DNA of 64,000 nucleotides, from assembly GCA_002344065.1 (NCBI GenBank), contig DDTK01000011.1, positions 62,001-126,000 of the forward strand, written 5' to 3'. Position numbers and translations under genes: made by a program. Positions 35,977 through 45,300 of this stretch are shown here, one piece after another; position 1 is the first letter of the stretch; each line of letters opens with the position of its first letter. This DNA comes from Flammeovirgaceae bacterium UBA2366. GTDB taxonomy: Bacteria > Bacteroidota > Bacteroidia > Cytophagales > Cyclobacteriaceae. The notes under the pieces were generated by a model. The model was not told the DNA's origin. It ran no database searches and saw only the letters and a program-made list of their open reading frames with translations.

Positions 35977-37236
35977 ATGAAAACGCTTAGGTTAAATGTA
36001 CTGTCGTTGGTATTCGTGATGAGTGGAGCGATAGCAGTATCAGGTCAACAGAATCGGATTGAGGTACCAGGTGATTATTTCTCTCTGGAGGGCGCTTTGG
36101 AACTATTCAAGAAGTCATCCTCACCGGAGGAATTTGAACGACTCCTCAATTCTTCGAATTCGAAGGTAAACAATCTGGATCTTAACGGAGACGGTGAGAC
36201 TGATTACATCCGTGTGATCAATAGAAATGAAGGTAATGTGCACACGTTTACCCTTCAGGCTATTGTATCGCCAACCGAAAGTCAGGATGTAGCCGTTATT
36301 GCATTGGAAAAATTAGCTAATGGCAAGGCTGTGCTTCACATTACCGGTGATGAAGATATTTATGGCATAGAAACGATTATTGAACCTACGGAAGAGGTTC
36401 GAATAAACGCTGGCACTAGTACGGCACGAAATGTTGTGAATGTTTGGACATGGCCTTCTGTTCAATATGTTTACAGTCCTTACTATTCTACCTGGGTTTC
36501 TCCTTGGTCATGGCACAGAAGACCGATTTGGTGGAGCAGTTGGAGGCCAGTTACATACTACGAGTACTATGGCTGGTGGCAACCTTACCGACCTTATTAC
36601 ACGGTATGCCATACTCCCAGAATTGTATATGCGCACCGGATATACCGTCCGTACAGAACAACATCGGTAGTGGTTTATAACAGGCATCACAGCCAGATTG
36701 CAAGCTACCGCTCAGTACATAGGGATGATCACAATAGAAGAGCCAGCTACAGTGACGATCGGAATGGGCGAAACAGATCCTATGCTGAAGATAGGACAAA
36801 CAGAAGCCGGTATGACGATGGGCGCTCTGGAAGAAGTCAGTACGATAATCGTTCTAACAACCGACAGGATAACAATATGAATAGAACTGCACCGGTTCGT
36901 CAACGCACATCGTATGGTGATGATCATGGAAACTCAAAACCATCTCCATCGGTTAACAACCGGCCTCATCATCAAGAGAAATCAACTATAAACAACAGGA
37001 GAAATGACTCGGCTCCTGTTAGTAAACCAGATGTGCGCAGCAGGCCTGATAATGGACAACGCAATCCAGTAGCGCAACCCCGAAATGACGGCTCAAAGGG
37101 AAGATCGGGCGAAGTGAATACAAACAGAACTGTACCTAAGCGTGAGGCCAGACCTGATGTTAACTCCGGACGTAACCGTTCTACAGATGGCGCTGATAAA
37201 AACAGATCAGGTAATCGAGGTAACTCCATAGACTGA
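35977..37236 (+). CDS. Exported protein with aromatic-rich middle and basic, low-complexity tail; function unknown
   Basis: This is a 419-residue protein with a signal peptide (LVFVMSGAIAVSGQ). Residues about 25-150 form a compact domain containing a calcium-site-like stretch NLDLNGDGETDYIRV. Residues about 150-228 are extremely rich in Trp, Tyr, His and Pro (for example SPWSWHRRPIWWSSW). The last 190 residues are low-complexity Arg/Asn/Asp/Ser with repeated RSRYDD-like pieces and should be disordered. I do not recognise a named family, though exported proteins with this three-part layout occur in Bacteroidota. The basic tail could bind polyanions such as envelope polysaccharide or DNA; that is speculation from composition. 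A bidirectional terminator follows directly. Confidence 0.75.
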   Translation: MKTLRLNVLSLVFVMSGAIAVSGQQNRIEVPGDYFSLEGALELFKKSSSPEEFERLLNSSNSKVNNLDLNGDGETDYIRVINRNEGNVHTFTLQAIVSPTESQDVAVIALEKLANGKAVLHITGDEDIYGIETIIEPTEEVRINAGTSTARNVVNVWTWPSVQYVYSPYYSTWVSPWSWHRRPIWWSSWRPVTYYEYYGWWQPYRPYYTVCHTPRIVYAHRIYRPYRTTSVVVYNRHHSQIASYRSVHRDDHNRRASYSDDRNGRNRSYAEDRTNRSRYDDGRSGRSQYDNRSNNRQDNNMNRTAPVRQRTSYGDDHGNSKPSPSVNNRPHHQEKSTINNRRNDSAPVSKPDVRSRPDNGQRNPVAQPRNDGSKGRSGEVNTNRTVPKREARPDVNSGRNRSTDGADKNRSGNRGNSID

Positions 37237-37239
37237 TGG

Positions 37240-37278
37240 AATAATAAAAGGGAGGGCAATGCTCTCCCTTTTATTATT
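37240..37278. terminator. Bidirectional intrinsic terminator
   Basis: A 15-base-pair stem (37240-37254 with 37264-37278) has GGGAG/CTCCC at the loop side and A/T-rich outer arms that act as T tracts in both directions. It lies between the stops of two convergent genes (37236 and 37289) and can serve both. Confidence 0.9.
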
Positions 37279-37288
37279 AATCGGTAAG

Positions 37289-38266
37289 TTATGGCGTAGG
37301 GCCGGCTTCACTGGTTCGTTCATCATCAACAGTTATGGGACCTAACCTTTTTGGTACAATCCATGAAAGTGCAATCGTAACACTCAAGATGGACAAAATA
37401 ACCAGCAGGGAAACTTCTACTGGTATTTGGAAGAGATCACTTAACAACATCTTACCTCCTACAAACACAAGTATAATCGACAATCCATATTTCAGATAAC
37501 TGAAATACTGTTGTATGCCCGCCATTGCAAAATATAAAGAACGCAACCCTAGAATAGCAAACACATTGGAGGTGTAAATGATAAATGAGTCATTGGATAT
37601 TGCCAGGATAGCCGGTATTGAATCTACCGCAAAAACCACATCGGTTGCTTCAATAACCATGACTACTAAAAATAACGGTGTAGCCCATAAGCGCCCATCA
37701 ATTCGCGTAAAGAATTTATCATTATGATAAGAACCGGTTACCGGTACTACCTTTCGTACAAAACGTAGAACGGGATTCTTCTCCGGTTCAATTTTATCAT
37801 CCGTAGAAGATAACAATTTGAATCCCGTGTAAACCAGAAATGCCCCGAATAAATAAATAAGCCAATGAAAACGGGTAATCAGCTCAATACCCGCAACAAT
37901 AAAAATGATACGAAAGACCAATGCACCTAATATTCCCCAAAACAAAACTTTATGCTGATAATGCTGAGGCACATTGAAATAGGAGAATATAATCAGCATG
38001 ACAAAGATATTGTCAACACTGAGTGATTTTTCAATCAGGTAACCAGTGAAAAATTCAACAGCGCGTTGCTGTCCAAACTGATAATAAACTACCATGTTAA
38101 ACAGCAAGGCCAGCACAATCCAAAAGAATGTCCAGCCCAGTGCCTCACGAACGCCTATAGTCCTGGTCTTTCGGTGAAAAACGCCCAGGTCTAAAATGAG
38201 CATGATCAGTACAAATACATTAAATGCAACCCAATATAAAGTTGTATAGTCCATCGGAAAATTCAT
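37289..38266 (-). CDS. TerC/Alx family integral membrane protein
   Basis: This is a 325-residue TerC-family protein with about nine hydrophobic segments. Family landmarks are LDLGVFHRKTRTIGVREAL, EKSLSVDNIFVMLIIFSYF and VVMVIEATDVVFAVDSIPAI; the last two carry the acidic DN and ATDVVFAVDS motifs tied to metal transport. Members are linked to Mn export and resistance to metal or tellurite stress. The TGA of a 56-residue protein upstream overlaps this ATG by four bases in an ATGA arrangement, so translation is probably coupled. I see no yybP-ykoY-type manganese riboswitch in the short upstream space, which is instead coding. Confidence 0.92.
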   Translation of the reverse strand: MNFPMDYTTLYWVAFNVFVLIMLILDLGVFHRKTRTIGVREALGWTFFWIVLALLFNMVVYYQFGQQRAVEFFTGYLIEKSLSVDNIFVMLIIFSYFNVPQHYQHKVLFWGILGALVFRIIFIVAGIELITRFHWLIYLFGAFLVYTGFKLLSSTDDKIEPEKNPVLRFVRKVVPVTGSYHNDKFFTRIDGRLWATPLFLVVMVIEATDVVFAVDSIPAILAISNDSFIIYTSNVFAILGLRSLYFAMAGIQQYFSYLKYGLSIILVFVGGKMLLSDLFQIPVEVSLLVILSILSVTIALSWIVPKRLGPITVDDERTSEAGPTP

Positions 38267-38433
38267 AACCGGCTCATTTGATGTTTAGATGAACGTACCC
38301 ATTCACGCAATTGCTTGGATTCACTAACCGTTAGCCATTGCAGAGATTTTCGATACTCCTTAGTCCAAAGTCTCTTGTCAAAGGTTACGCGTTGAAGAAT
38401 CTGTTTGCAGTATTCTAACATTGATGTTTTCAT
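38263..38433 (-). CDS. Small conserved-looking basic protein coupled to TerC (56 aa)
   Basis: This short frame encodes 56 residues: MKTSMLEYCKQILQRVTFDK, then RLWTKEYRKSLQWLT, then VSESKQLREWVRSSKHQMSRL without its last residue pattern repeating. It is basic and predicted helical, with no signal peptide. The stop TGA (38263-38265) overlaps the TerC ATG, the classic sign of translational coupling. Short proteins opening with a similar MLEYCK-IL-VSFD pattern are, as I recall, common in Bacteroidota and carry no assigned function. A direct role with TerC is inferred only from the overlap. The 27 bases between this start and the LRR gene's stop leave little room for a promoter, so read-through from the LRR gene is possible. 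Confidence 0.75.
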   Translation of the reverse strand: MKTSMLEYCKQILQRVTFDKRLWTKEYRKSLQWLTVSESKQLREWVRSSKHQMSRL

Positions 38434-38460
38434 AATCGGATAAGTTTTATGGTTAAAAAA

Positions 38461-39324
38461 TTAGAATCGAATACGCAACGTTGGTGCATATTGATCACGA
38501 TATTGATCAAGCAACAGGTTGGGAATATCGTTGTTGCTTACATCGATATAACGCAGCTTTTTCAAATCTTGAATTTCAGGAGGCAATTCTTTTAGTCTAT
38601 TATTATTCAGATACAGATACTCCAACGATCGCAACTGGTTGATTGTAGAAGGTAATTTGGTGAATTGATCACCCTCAAGATGCAGTTCGGATAACTTAGG
38701 CAACCTCGCCAGCACACGAATGTTGTTAAGGATATCAAAGCGCATATCGTTGTTTACATAGAGCACATTGAGATTTTTCAATTCAGCAAACGATTCTGGC
38801 AGGCTCTTAATATGCGTATCAGATAATTCCAGGTACTCAACATGCGCTAATTGACCTACCGATTCGGGCAATTCCTCAAGGCCCGGTATTTTTAAATGCA
38901 AAGCCTTTAGGTTAGGCAGTTGAGCCAGTAATTGGAAGTCACGATCCAGATTTGTTGGCTTGTTGTAACGTAAATAAACGTACCGAAGAAAGGATAAAGA
39001 CTTTATCTCCTCAGGTAACTGCGAAAGCTCGCTATTCGACAAATCCAAATAAAAGAGCTTATCTAAATTTTCAATTTTACCTGAAATCACCTTTATCGGA
39101 TTCAGGCCTAAGTCGAGATACCGGGTATTGTGCAAAGCAAATAGTTCATCTGGTATTTCGGTAAGCCCTTTGTTGCGTAACGATAACCATTGTACACTAT
39201 CAGTAAAGAACAAGGCATGCTCCAACGAAGTATAATTTTTTGCCGGTTGTGCAGTAACCAAAAATGTTATAATTATGCCTATCACACACAGCATGCCCTT
39301 CAGCAAGTTATTTGCAGTCATCAT
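38461..39324 (-). CDS. Exported leucine-rich repeat protein
   Basis: This is a 287-residue protein with an N-terminal hydrophobic export signal (CVIGIIITFLVTAQ) followed by about nine leucine-rich repeats of 22-24 residues, for example YLDLSNSELSQLPEEIKSL and YLYLNNNRLKELPPEIQDL. The repeats fill almost the whole mature protein and form a curved binding surface. There is no visible enzymatic domain and no T9SS sorting domain at the C-terminus, so it is probably periplasmic or lies on the inner face of the outer membrane. The ligand is unknown. Two adjacent ATG codons give either 287 or 286 residues. It is upstream of the 56-residue protein and TerC on the same strand. Confidence 0.85.
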   Translation of the reverse strand: MMTANNLLKGMLCVIGIIITFLVTAQPAKNYTSLEHALFFTDSVQWLSLRNKGLTEIPDELFALHNTRYLDLGLNPIKVISGKIENLDKLFYLDLSNSELSQLPEEIKSLSFLRYVYLRYNKPTNLDRDFQLLAQLPNLKALHLKIPGLEELPESVGQLAHVEYLELSDTHIKSLPESFAELKNLNVLYVNNDMRFDILNNIRVLARLPKLSELHLEGDQFTKLPSTINQLRSLEYLYLNNNRLKELPPEIQDLKKLRYIDVSNNDIPNLLLDQYRDQYAPTLRIRF

Positions 39325-39425
39325 AAATTAGTTATTAGGATTGTTCGATTAAAAAGTAATAGACGTCCACTGGATGGGGACATAAGCTGCCCGATTATCA
39401 GTGGTAAGATCGATTAATCGTGTGG

Positions 39426-39719
39426 TCAAAGTCTAAAAACCCGGTAAAGAATGGTGAGGGATTGAACGGATTTTACGTTCTGGTTGATAATGAAATTACC
39501 CTTTTCTAATCGCTCGGGTTTGCAACAAAAGGTATCTGTGAGAAAAGAGGTCAATGGCTTCTGTACCTCTACTCGGGTAACTGCAAAATTCCTGGTACGC
39601 GAAAAATCAAAAGCTTCCTGCTCGTAAGTTTCATTTAAGCATACAACTGTATTCGCCTGTATATCAGCAATAAGGAATAATATTGCAAAAACGAGATAAA
39701 ACAGCCGTTTGATATGCAT
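39426..39719 (-). CDS. Small exported protein of unknown function (97 aa)
   Basis: This is a 97-residue frame with a good signal peptide (LFYLVFAILFLIADIQANT). The mature part of about 75 residues contains three Cys residues (one near the start, a CC pair in the middle), so a disulphide is possible. I do not recognise a family. It could be real given the signal peptide and the two short palindromes just upstream, but the frame is short and has no coding support beyond that. It lies between the LRR gene and the DUF2062 gene on the same strand with gaps of about 100 and 57 bases. Confidence 0.5.
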   Translation of the reverse strand: MHIKRLFYLVFAILFLIADIQANTVVCLNETYEQEAFDFSRTRNFAVTRVEVQKPLTSFLTDTFCCKPERLEKGNFIINQNVKSVQSLTILYRVFRL

Positions 39720-39732
39720 ACTCTCGAATATG

Positions 39733-39756
39733 ATAGTAATACTATTATAACGTTAT
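39733..39756. promoter_or_regulatory. Two adjacent short palindromes upstream of the 97-residue protein
   Basis: ATAGTA-A-TACTAT (39733-39745) and ATAACGTTAT (39747-39756) lie side by side, 14 bases upstream of the start at 39719. They may be operator half-sites or a promoter element. The region is A/T-rich, where short palindromes arise easily. Confidence 0.3.
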
Positions 39757-39776
39757 TGTTGATCAAAAGTTTCGAA

Positions 39777-40247
39777 TTACTCGATATTTGTTTTGGCATT
39801 CCACCTTGAAAAGAGAAAGTAAAACACGTAAAAAAGAATGTAAAAAACCGGGATGGCAGAAAGCAACCACACTGCTATGCCGCTAATCGTTACGTCCCAA
39901 AGCTCTGAAGCAACAGCACTGAAGTCATCTTTAAACCGAACAACGAGTTCAGCATACTGAAGGGACTTTACCGGAAGTTGAAACAAGGTTATGCCAACCT
40001 GCATAAAGGGGAAAATCAAAAGTAGTTGAACAGGCGTGAATGCATAGTTTACAGCCTGTATTACAACAACGTTTAAACGAAATACAATGGCAGCAACAAA
40101 ACACAACAACGTTGTTCCTCCATAAACTGGAAAAACAGACAGCACAACGCCTAAAGCACAAGTTATGGCCAATTTGCGTGGAGTGGTTCCTTGCTTTAAG
40201 GCTTTTAGCAGTACCCCTTTAACTTTATTTATCGACCTCCTGATCAA
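39777..40247 (-). CDS. DUF2062 domain membrane protein
   Basis: This is a 156-residue protein with about three to four hydrophobic segments. The opening KQGTTPRKLAITCALGVVLSVFPVYGGTTL, read as KQGTTPRKLAI then CALGVVLSVFPVYG, is the DUF2062 signature. In some bacteria the domain is joined to glycosyltransferases, and stand-alone versions like this one occur in Bacteroidota; its role is unknown. It is divergent from the amidohydrolase gene at 40328 with an 80-base intergenic region, and the 97-residue exported protein follows it 57 bases downstream. Confidence 0.85.
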   Translation of the reverse strand: MIRRSINKVKGVLLKALKQGTTPRKLAITCALGVVLSVFPVYGGTTLLCFVAAIVFRLNVVVIQAVNYAFTPVQLLLIFPFMQVGITLFQLPVKSLQYAELVVRFKDDFSAVASELWDVTISGIAVWLLSAIPVFYILFYVFYFLFSRWNAKTNIE

Positions 40248-40327
40248 AATTCAGCTAGTTTGTTGTATAATTTAATTCAATAGGATTACGGCAAAGTTGT
40301 ACCTTCCACCCTGCTAAAATAAACGCT

Positions 40328-42013
40328 ATGAAAAATCTTCTTATCGGCATTGGTATTATTTTTTTCTTAACCACCTGCAACACGAAACCCGAGTATGATG
40401 TAATTATTCGCAGTGGCATTATCTATAATGGCTCAGGCAATGAGCCCTTTGTGGCTGATGTTGGAATCAGTGGAAATTCCATTTCATTTATTGGTGATCT
40501 AAGAAAAGCTAAAGCCATAACAGAAATTGATGCAAGAGGTTTAGCCATAGCACCCGGTTTCATAAACATGTTGAGCTGGGCCACAGAATCCCTCATTATT
40601 GATGGAAATGCCCAATCAGACATACGCCAGGGTGTTACCCTGGAAGTAATGGGAGAAGGTATGTCGATGGGACCGCTCAATGACGCGATGAAGGAAGAGA
40701 TGGGGAAGGATATTAAACGGGCGGGTCTCAACTATGAAGTAAACTGGACAACCTTGGGCGAATACCTGGAGTTTCTTGAACGCAAAGGCACTTCAGTAAA
40801 TGTGGCTTCTTTTGCAGGCGCTACAACATTACGTATACATGAACTGGGTTACGCCAATCGTCACCCCACACCAGAAGAGCTTGAACGCATGCGTGCATTG
40901 GTTAAACAAGCCATGGAAGAAGGTGCGCTGGGTATTGGTTCAAGCCTGATTTATGCTCCTGCCAGTTACTCGTCTACAGAAGAACTTATTGAGTTGTGTA
41001 AAACCGCATCGGATTATGGTGGCATGTATATTACCCATATGCGTAGCGAAGGTGACAATATCTTTTCAGCTGTAAATGAAACTATACGCATTGCGCGTGA
41101 AGCCAACATTCCTGCTGAGATTTATCACTTGAAATTTGCCGGCCAACGCAATTGGAATAAAATTGATTCGGTCATTAGCATGATTGAAACAGCAAGAAAT
41201 GAAGGGGTACACATAACCACGGATATGTATACCTACACCGCTGGTGCTACCGGGTTAGATGCTTCCATGCCTACCTGGCTGCAGGAAGGTGGTATTAACC
41301 AATGGATAGCCCGGATGCGGGATCCTAAAACCCGTAATAAAGCTTTGATTGAAATGCGTCAGCCCTCCGACAGTTGGGAGAACCTGTTATTGCTGGCGGG
41401 TGATCCATCAAATGTACTGTTGGTAGGCTTTACAAATGACTCGCTTAAGCACTATACAGGCATGACCCTGAAGGAGGTTGCAGAAATTCATGGAAAGAGT
41501 GTGGAAGAAACCGCCATGGATTTGGTCTGTGCTGACAGTACACGTGTAGGCACGGTTTATTTTTTAATGAATGAAGAAAACGTGAAGCGGCAGATCGCTC
41601 TGCCCTACATGAGTTTTGGCTCAGATGCTGAAGCCCCGGCTACTGAAGGATACTTCTTAAAATACAATACCCACCCCCGTGCATATGGAAACTTTTCCCG
41701 TTTATTGGGTAAATACGTTCGCGATGAAAAGGTTATTACACTACAGGAAGCTATTCGAAAATTAACATCATTGCCGGCATCCAACTTAAAAATTGAAAAG
41801 CGCGGCATCCTTGAGCCTGGCTACTTTGCTGACATTACCATATTTGATCCTGCAAAAATTCAGGATCATTCAACTTTTGAAAAGCCTCACCAATACAGCA
41901 CGGGAATGGTTCACGTTTTTGTAAACGGCATTCAGGTATTGAAAGATGGCGAGCACACAGGTGCGAAACCCGGACAGGTTGTGCGTGGACCAGGTTGGAC
42001 AAAAAACCAGTAG
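40328..42013 (+). CDS. N-acyl-D-amino-acid deacylase-like amidohydrolase, lipoprotein, with altered metal site
   Basis: This is a 561-residue amidohydrolase of the D-aminoacylase/N-acyl-D-glutamate deacylase group with a lipoprotein signal (FFLTTC). His237 (THMRSEGD), His267 (YHLKFAG) and Asp433 (GSDAEAPA) match metal-binding or catalytic positions of D-aminoacylases. The usual HxH after strand 1 (PGFIDxHxH) is replaced by Asn80-Met-Leu-Ser-Trp84 in PGFINMLSW, so both His ligands are gone. I recall homologues with this same PGFINML variant, so it is a subfamily trait rather than damage. It probably works with one metal, on acylated D-amino acids or D-peptides in the periplasm; the substrate is not shown by the sequence. 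It stands alone. Confidence 0.85.
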   Translation: MKNLLIGIGIIFFLTTCNTKPEYDVIIRSGIIYNGSGNEPFVADVGISGNSISFIGDLRKAKAITEIDARGLAIAPGFINMLSWATESLIIDGNAQSDIRQGVTLEVMGEGMSMGPLNDAMKEEMGKDIKRAGLNYEVNWTTLGEYLEFLERKGTSVNVASFAGATTLRIHELGYANRHPTPEELERMRALVKQAMEEGALGIGSSLIYAPASYSSTEELIELCKTASDYGGMYITHMRSEGDNIFSAVNETIRIAREANIPAEIYHLKFAGQRNWNKIDSVISMIETARNEGVHITTDMYTYTAGATGLDASMPTWLQEGGINQWIARMRDPKTRNKALIEMRQPSDSWENLLLLAGDPSNVLLVGFTNDSLKHYTGMTLKEVAEIHGKSVEETAMDLVCADSTRVGTVYFLMNEENVKRQIALPYMSFGSDAEAPATEGYFLKYNTHPRAYGNFSRLLGKYVRDEKVITLQEAIRKLTSLPASNLKIEKRGILEPGYFADITIFDPAKIQDHSTFEKPHQYSTGMVHVFVNGIQVLKDGEHTGAKPGQVVRGPGWTKNQ

Positions 42014-42097
42014 ACTAAGTGAGGGATTCAATTTTCTGTTTGTAAGAATATGATATAAGCCTACTAAATCCTCCTTCAATTGTCTACTTTTACATCT

Positions 42098-42283
42098 ATG
42101 AATATTGTAAGAAGTTGGCGAGAACAAAAAATAATGTTGAAGCAACGTTTTCCGATACTCAACGATGAGGATTTTAACTTTGAAGTTGACGAGCGGGAAA
42201 CGATGTTTAAAAAGCTAGAGGCCAAGCTGAACAAAACAAGAGCGGAGTTAGAATCCTTGTTTGCCGAATTGCAACTTTATTGA
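42098..42283 (+). CDS. CsbD-like small stress protein (61 aa)
   Basis: This is a 61-residue cytoplasmic protein starting at the ATG at 42098; an in-frame TTG at 42080 is a less likely start. The pattern SWREQKIMLKQRFPILNDEDF, then FKKLEAKLNKTRAELESL, follows the layout of the Bacteroidota CsbD-like family (a W-x-x-x-K-xxLKQxF opening, an acidic -D-D- turn, then a helix with K-L-xKTxxEL). Such proteins form small helical bundles and rise in general stress. Similarity is moderate and judged by eye. It lies between the amidohydrolase and the AsmA-like gene, 116 bases before the latter. Confidence 0.6.
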   Translation: MNIVRSWREQKIMLKQRFPILNDEDFNFEVDERETMFKKLEAKLNKTRAELESLFAELQLY

Positions 42284-42398
42284 TACCGCCAACACATTTC
42301 TGGTAACGATTTGACTTACTCTTCAAACTCGCACCGAGTGATTTGCCAGAGCCCTATACTTCATTATTTTTATCCAAATTTTCAAGGCATAGCAGGGT

Positions 42399-45300
42399 AT
42401 GAAAATGAGCATAATCCAAAGCAAAAAATTCTGGAAGCGAATCTTACTATTCGTAGTGCTTACACCCGTACTACTATTTTCCACGCTTACGGCAATTCTC
42501 TTCTTAAAACAAGATGCCATCGTTCAGCACTTGTTAACCACCGTTAATGAAGAATTCAGGGGAACCCTTGAAATTCAGGACAGCCACATCTCACCTTTTG
42601 CCAATTTTCCATACGTGTCCATCGACCTTGACCATGTAAAAATATACGAAGATAAAATCAAAAATGGTGACCCTTTACTGGATGTAGCCGATGTTTACCT
42701 TGGCTTTGATATCTGGACCCTTCTTCGTGGCACTCTGGAAATTCGCTCATTGAAGCTCTCAAAGGGATTTATTAAACTCACTCAATTTGCTGATGGAAGT
42801 TTTAACATTACAAACGCCCTCTCAAGCACTAAAGAAAGCAAAGAAGCTGAGGACAGCTTCGCCATGGACATCAAAACCATTCAGCTGCAGAATATTGATT
42901 TATTAAAATTTAATGAAGAAAGTAATGTATTACTGGATGTGTTTATCACGAGCGCCAAATCAAAATTCAAAACAAGCCCTGACCGGATAATGGTTGGTGT
43001 TGATAGCAAGTTTGAATTAACTGTTATTAAGGCTGGTGACACCACATTTGTTAAGCAGAAGCACTTTCAGCTAAGCACTCAGCTTGATTATGTAGAGAAC
43101 GAAAAAATACTGACCATTAAACCATCCGAGGTTCAACTTGAAAATGCAAAGTTCAAAATGTACGGTCAGGCAGACTTCGATGACGATCTGTACGTTGACA
43201 TTGCAATTGAAGGCCAAAAGCCAAACTTCGATCTGTTTTTAGCCTTTGCCCCTGCTGAGATCACTCCCGTTTTTCAGCGCTATGAAAATGCAGGAAAAAT
43301 ATTTTTTAAGGCATCTATTAAGGGTAAAACTATTAACGGTAACAACCCCACCGTATTGGCTGAGTTTGGTTGTGCAGAGGCCTTCTTTAGTAATAAGCGC
43401 TCAAGCAAGCGGCTTGACGACTTGTTTTTCAAAGGCTACTTTACTACCGGTGAATCTGGAAAAGTATCAACCATGGAGTTTGGCCTAATGGATTTTAGTG
43501 CACGACCGGAAGCAGGTACATTTAGTGGAAGTTTAGTGGTGAAGAATTTTGAGTCACCTGAAATTGATATGCAAATTCGGTCAGAGTTTGAGTTGGATTT
43601 CCTTGCTGATTTTCTCAATATAACTGACCTACAGGATTTGAAAGGCCATGTAGCGCTCACCATGAACTTTCATGACATTGTGGATTTGGCAAATCCGGAA
43701 AAAAGTATTGAGAAACTTAATGAGTCTTATTTCACCGAATTGGAAGTGAAAAAGCTTGGTTTCAGAACAACAGCCTTTCATCTGCCCTTTAGTGATATTG
43801 ATATAAAGGCTTCCATGGATGGTCACGAAGCTACCATTGATCACTTTCGGATTAAAGTTGGAAATTCAGATTTAAATATTCAGGCAAACATTAGTGACCT
43901 GCCAGCCATTTTACACCATACAGCCGATCCGGTAAGTGCCTCACTATTCATTAAGTCATCGATGTTGGATGTGAAAGAACTTACTTCTGGTGATACACTG
44001 AAACGGAAACCCGTGAATGAGCTGATTAAAGACATGAGCATGAAATTCAAATTCAACAGCTCAGCCCGTGCCTTTACTGAATCACCCAATTTACCGGTGG
44101 GCGAATTTTTTATTGAGGACTTCTATGCCAAACTCACGCATTACCCTCACACCCTTCACGACTTTCATGCTGATGTTTTTATCGATGACGAGAATTTCCG
44201 GATCATCAATTTTACTGGCATGATCGACAAGAGTGATTTCCATTTTAATGGAAAGCTCAATCATTACGATTTATGGTTTTTACAGCAGCCGTTGGGCGAT
44301 ACAAAAGTGGAATTCAATCTTACCTCTAATTTGCTGCAATTGGAAGATTTGTTTTCGTATGGTGGAGAAAACTATGTGCCGGAAGATTACCGACACGAAG
44401 AATTTAAAAATCTGAAAATCCACGGACAGGCCGACCTGCATTTTAACAAAGGACTGAAATCCTCCGATATCTATATCGATAAACTTGAAGCACAGATGAA
44501 AATACACCCCATGCGCTTTGAGAAATTTAAGGGAAGAATTCATTATGAAGATGAACACCTGGTGGTTGAAAATTTGAGTGGTAAGGTTGGTAAAAGTGAA
44601 TTTTTGGCTAACCTGAATTACTACTTAGGTCAGGATAAAACCATTAGAAAAAAGGACAATCACTTTTCACTTCAGTCAACGCATCTCGATTTTGATGAAC
44701 TATTCAATTATAATCCCCCACCCCCGGGTAAACAGCTAACTCCTGAAGATCATGAAGCCGTGTTCAACATCTATGATCTTCCCTTTACGGATATGACTTT
44801 TGATTTTAACATTAAGCATCTTAACTATCACCGTTACCTGATAGATGATTTCTATGGACGAGCCCGAACACAAGAAGATCACTTTATTTTTATTGACACA
44901 CTATCCTTACGTGCTGCAGGAGGTGCAATATCCATGAAGGGTTATTTTAATGGATCTGACAGGAATAAAATTTATCTAAGTCCGGATATGCGAATAAAAA
45001 ACGTGGACCTGGATAAATTACTATTCAAATTTGAAAACTTCGGGCAGGATCACCTGATTTCTGAAAATCTACATGGCAAGATCAGCGGAACGTTAACCGG
45101 AAAGATACATGTCCATGCCGATATGGTTCCGATTATTGATGACTCAGAAATTAAATTGGATGTAGAAGTTATTCAGGGAAGATTGGAGCGTTATGCTGCG
45201 TTAGATGCACTATCTGACTACTTTAAAGACAAGAATTTGAGTCGCGTTTTATTTGACACCCTTCGCAATCAGTTTGATATTAATAAGGGCGTTCTTACCA

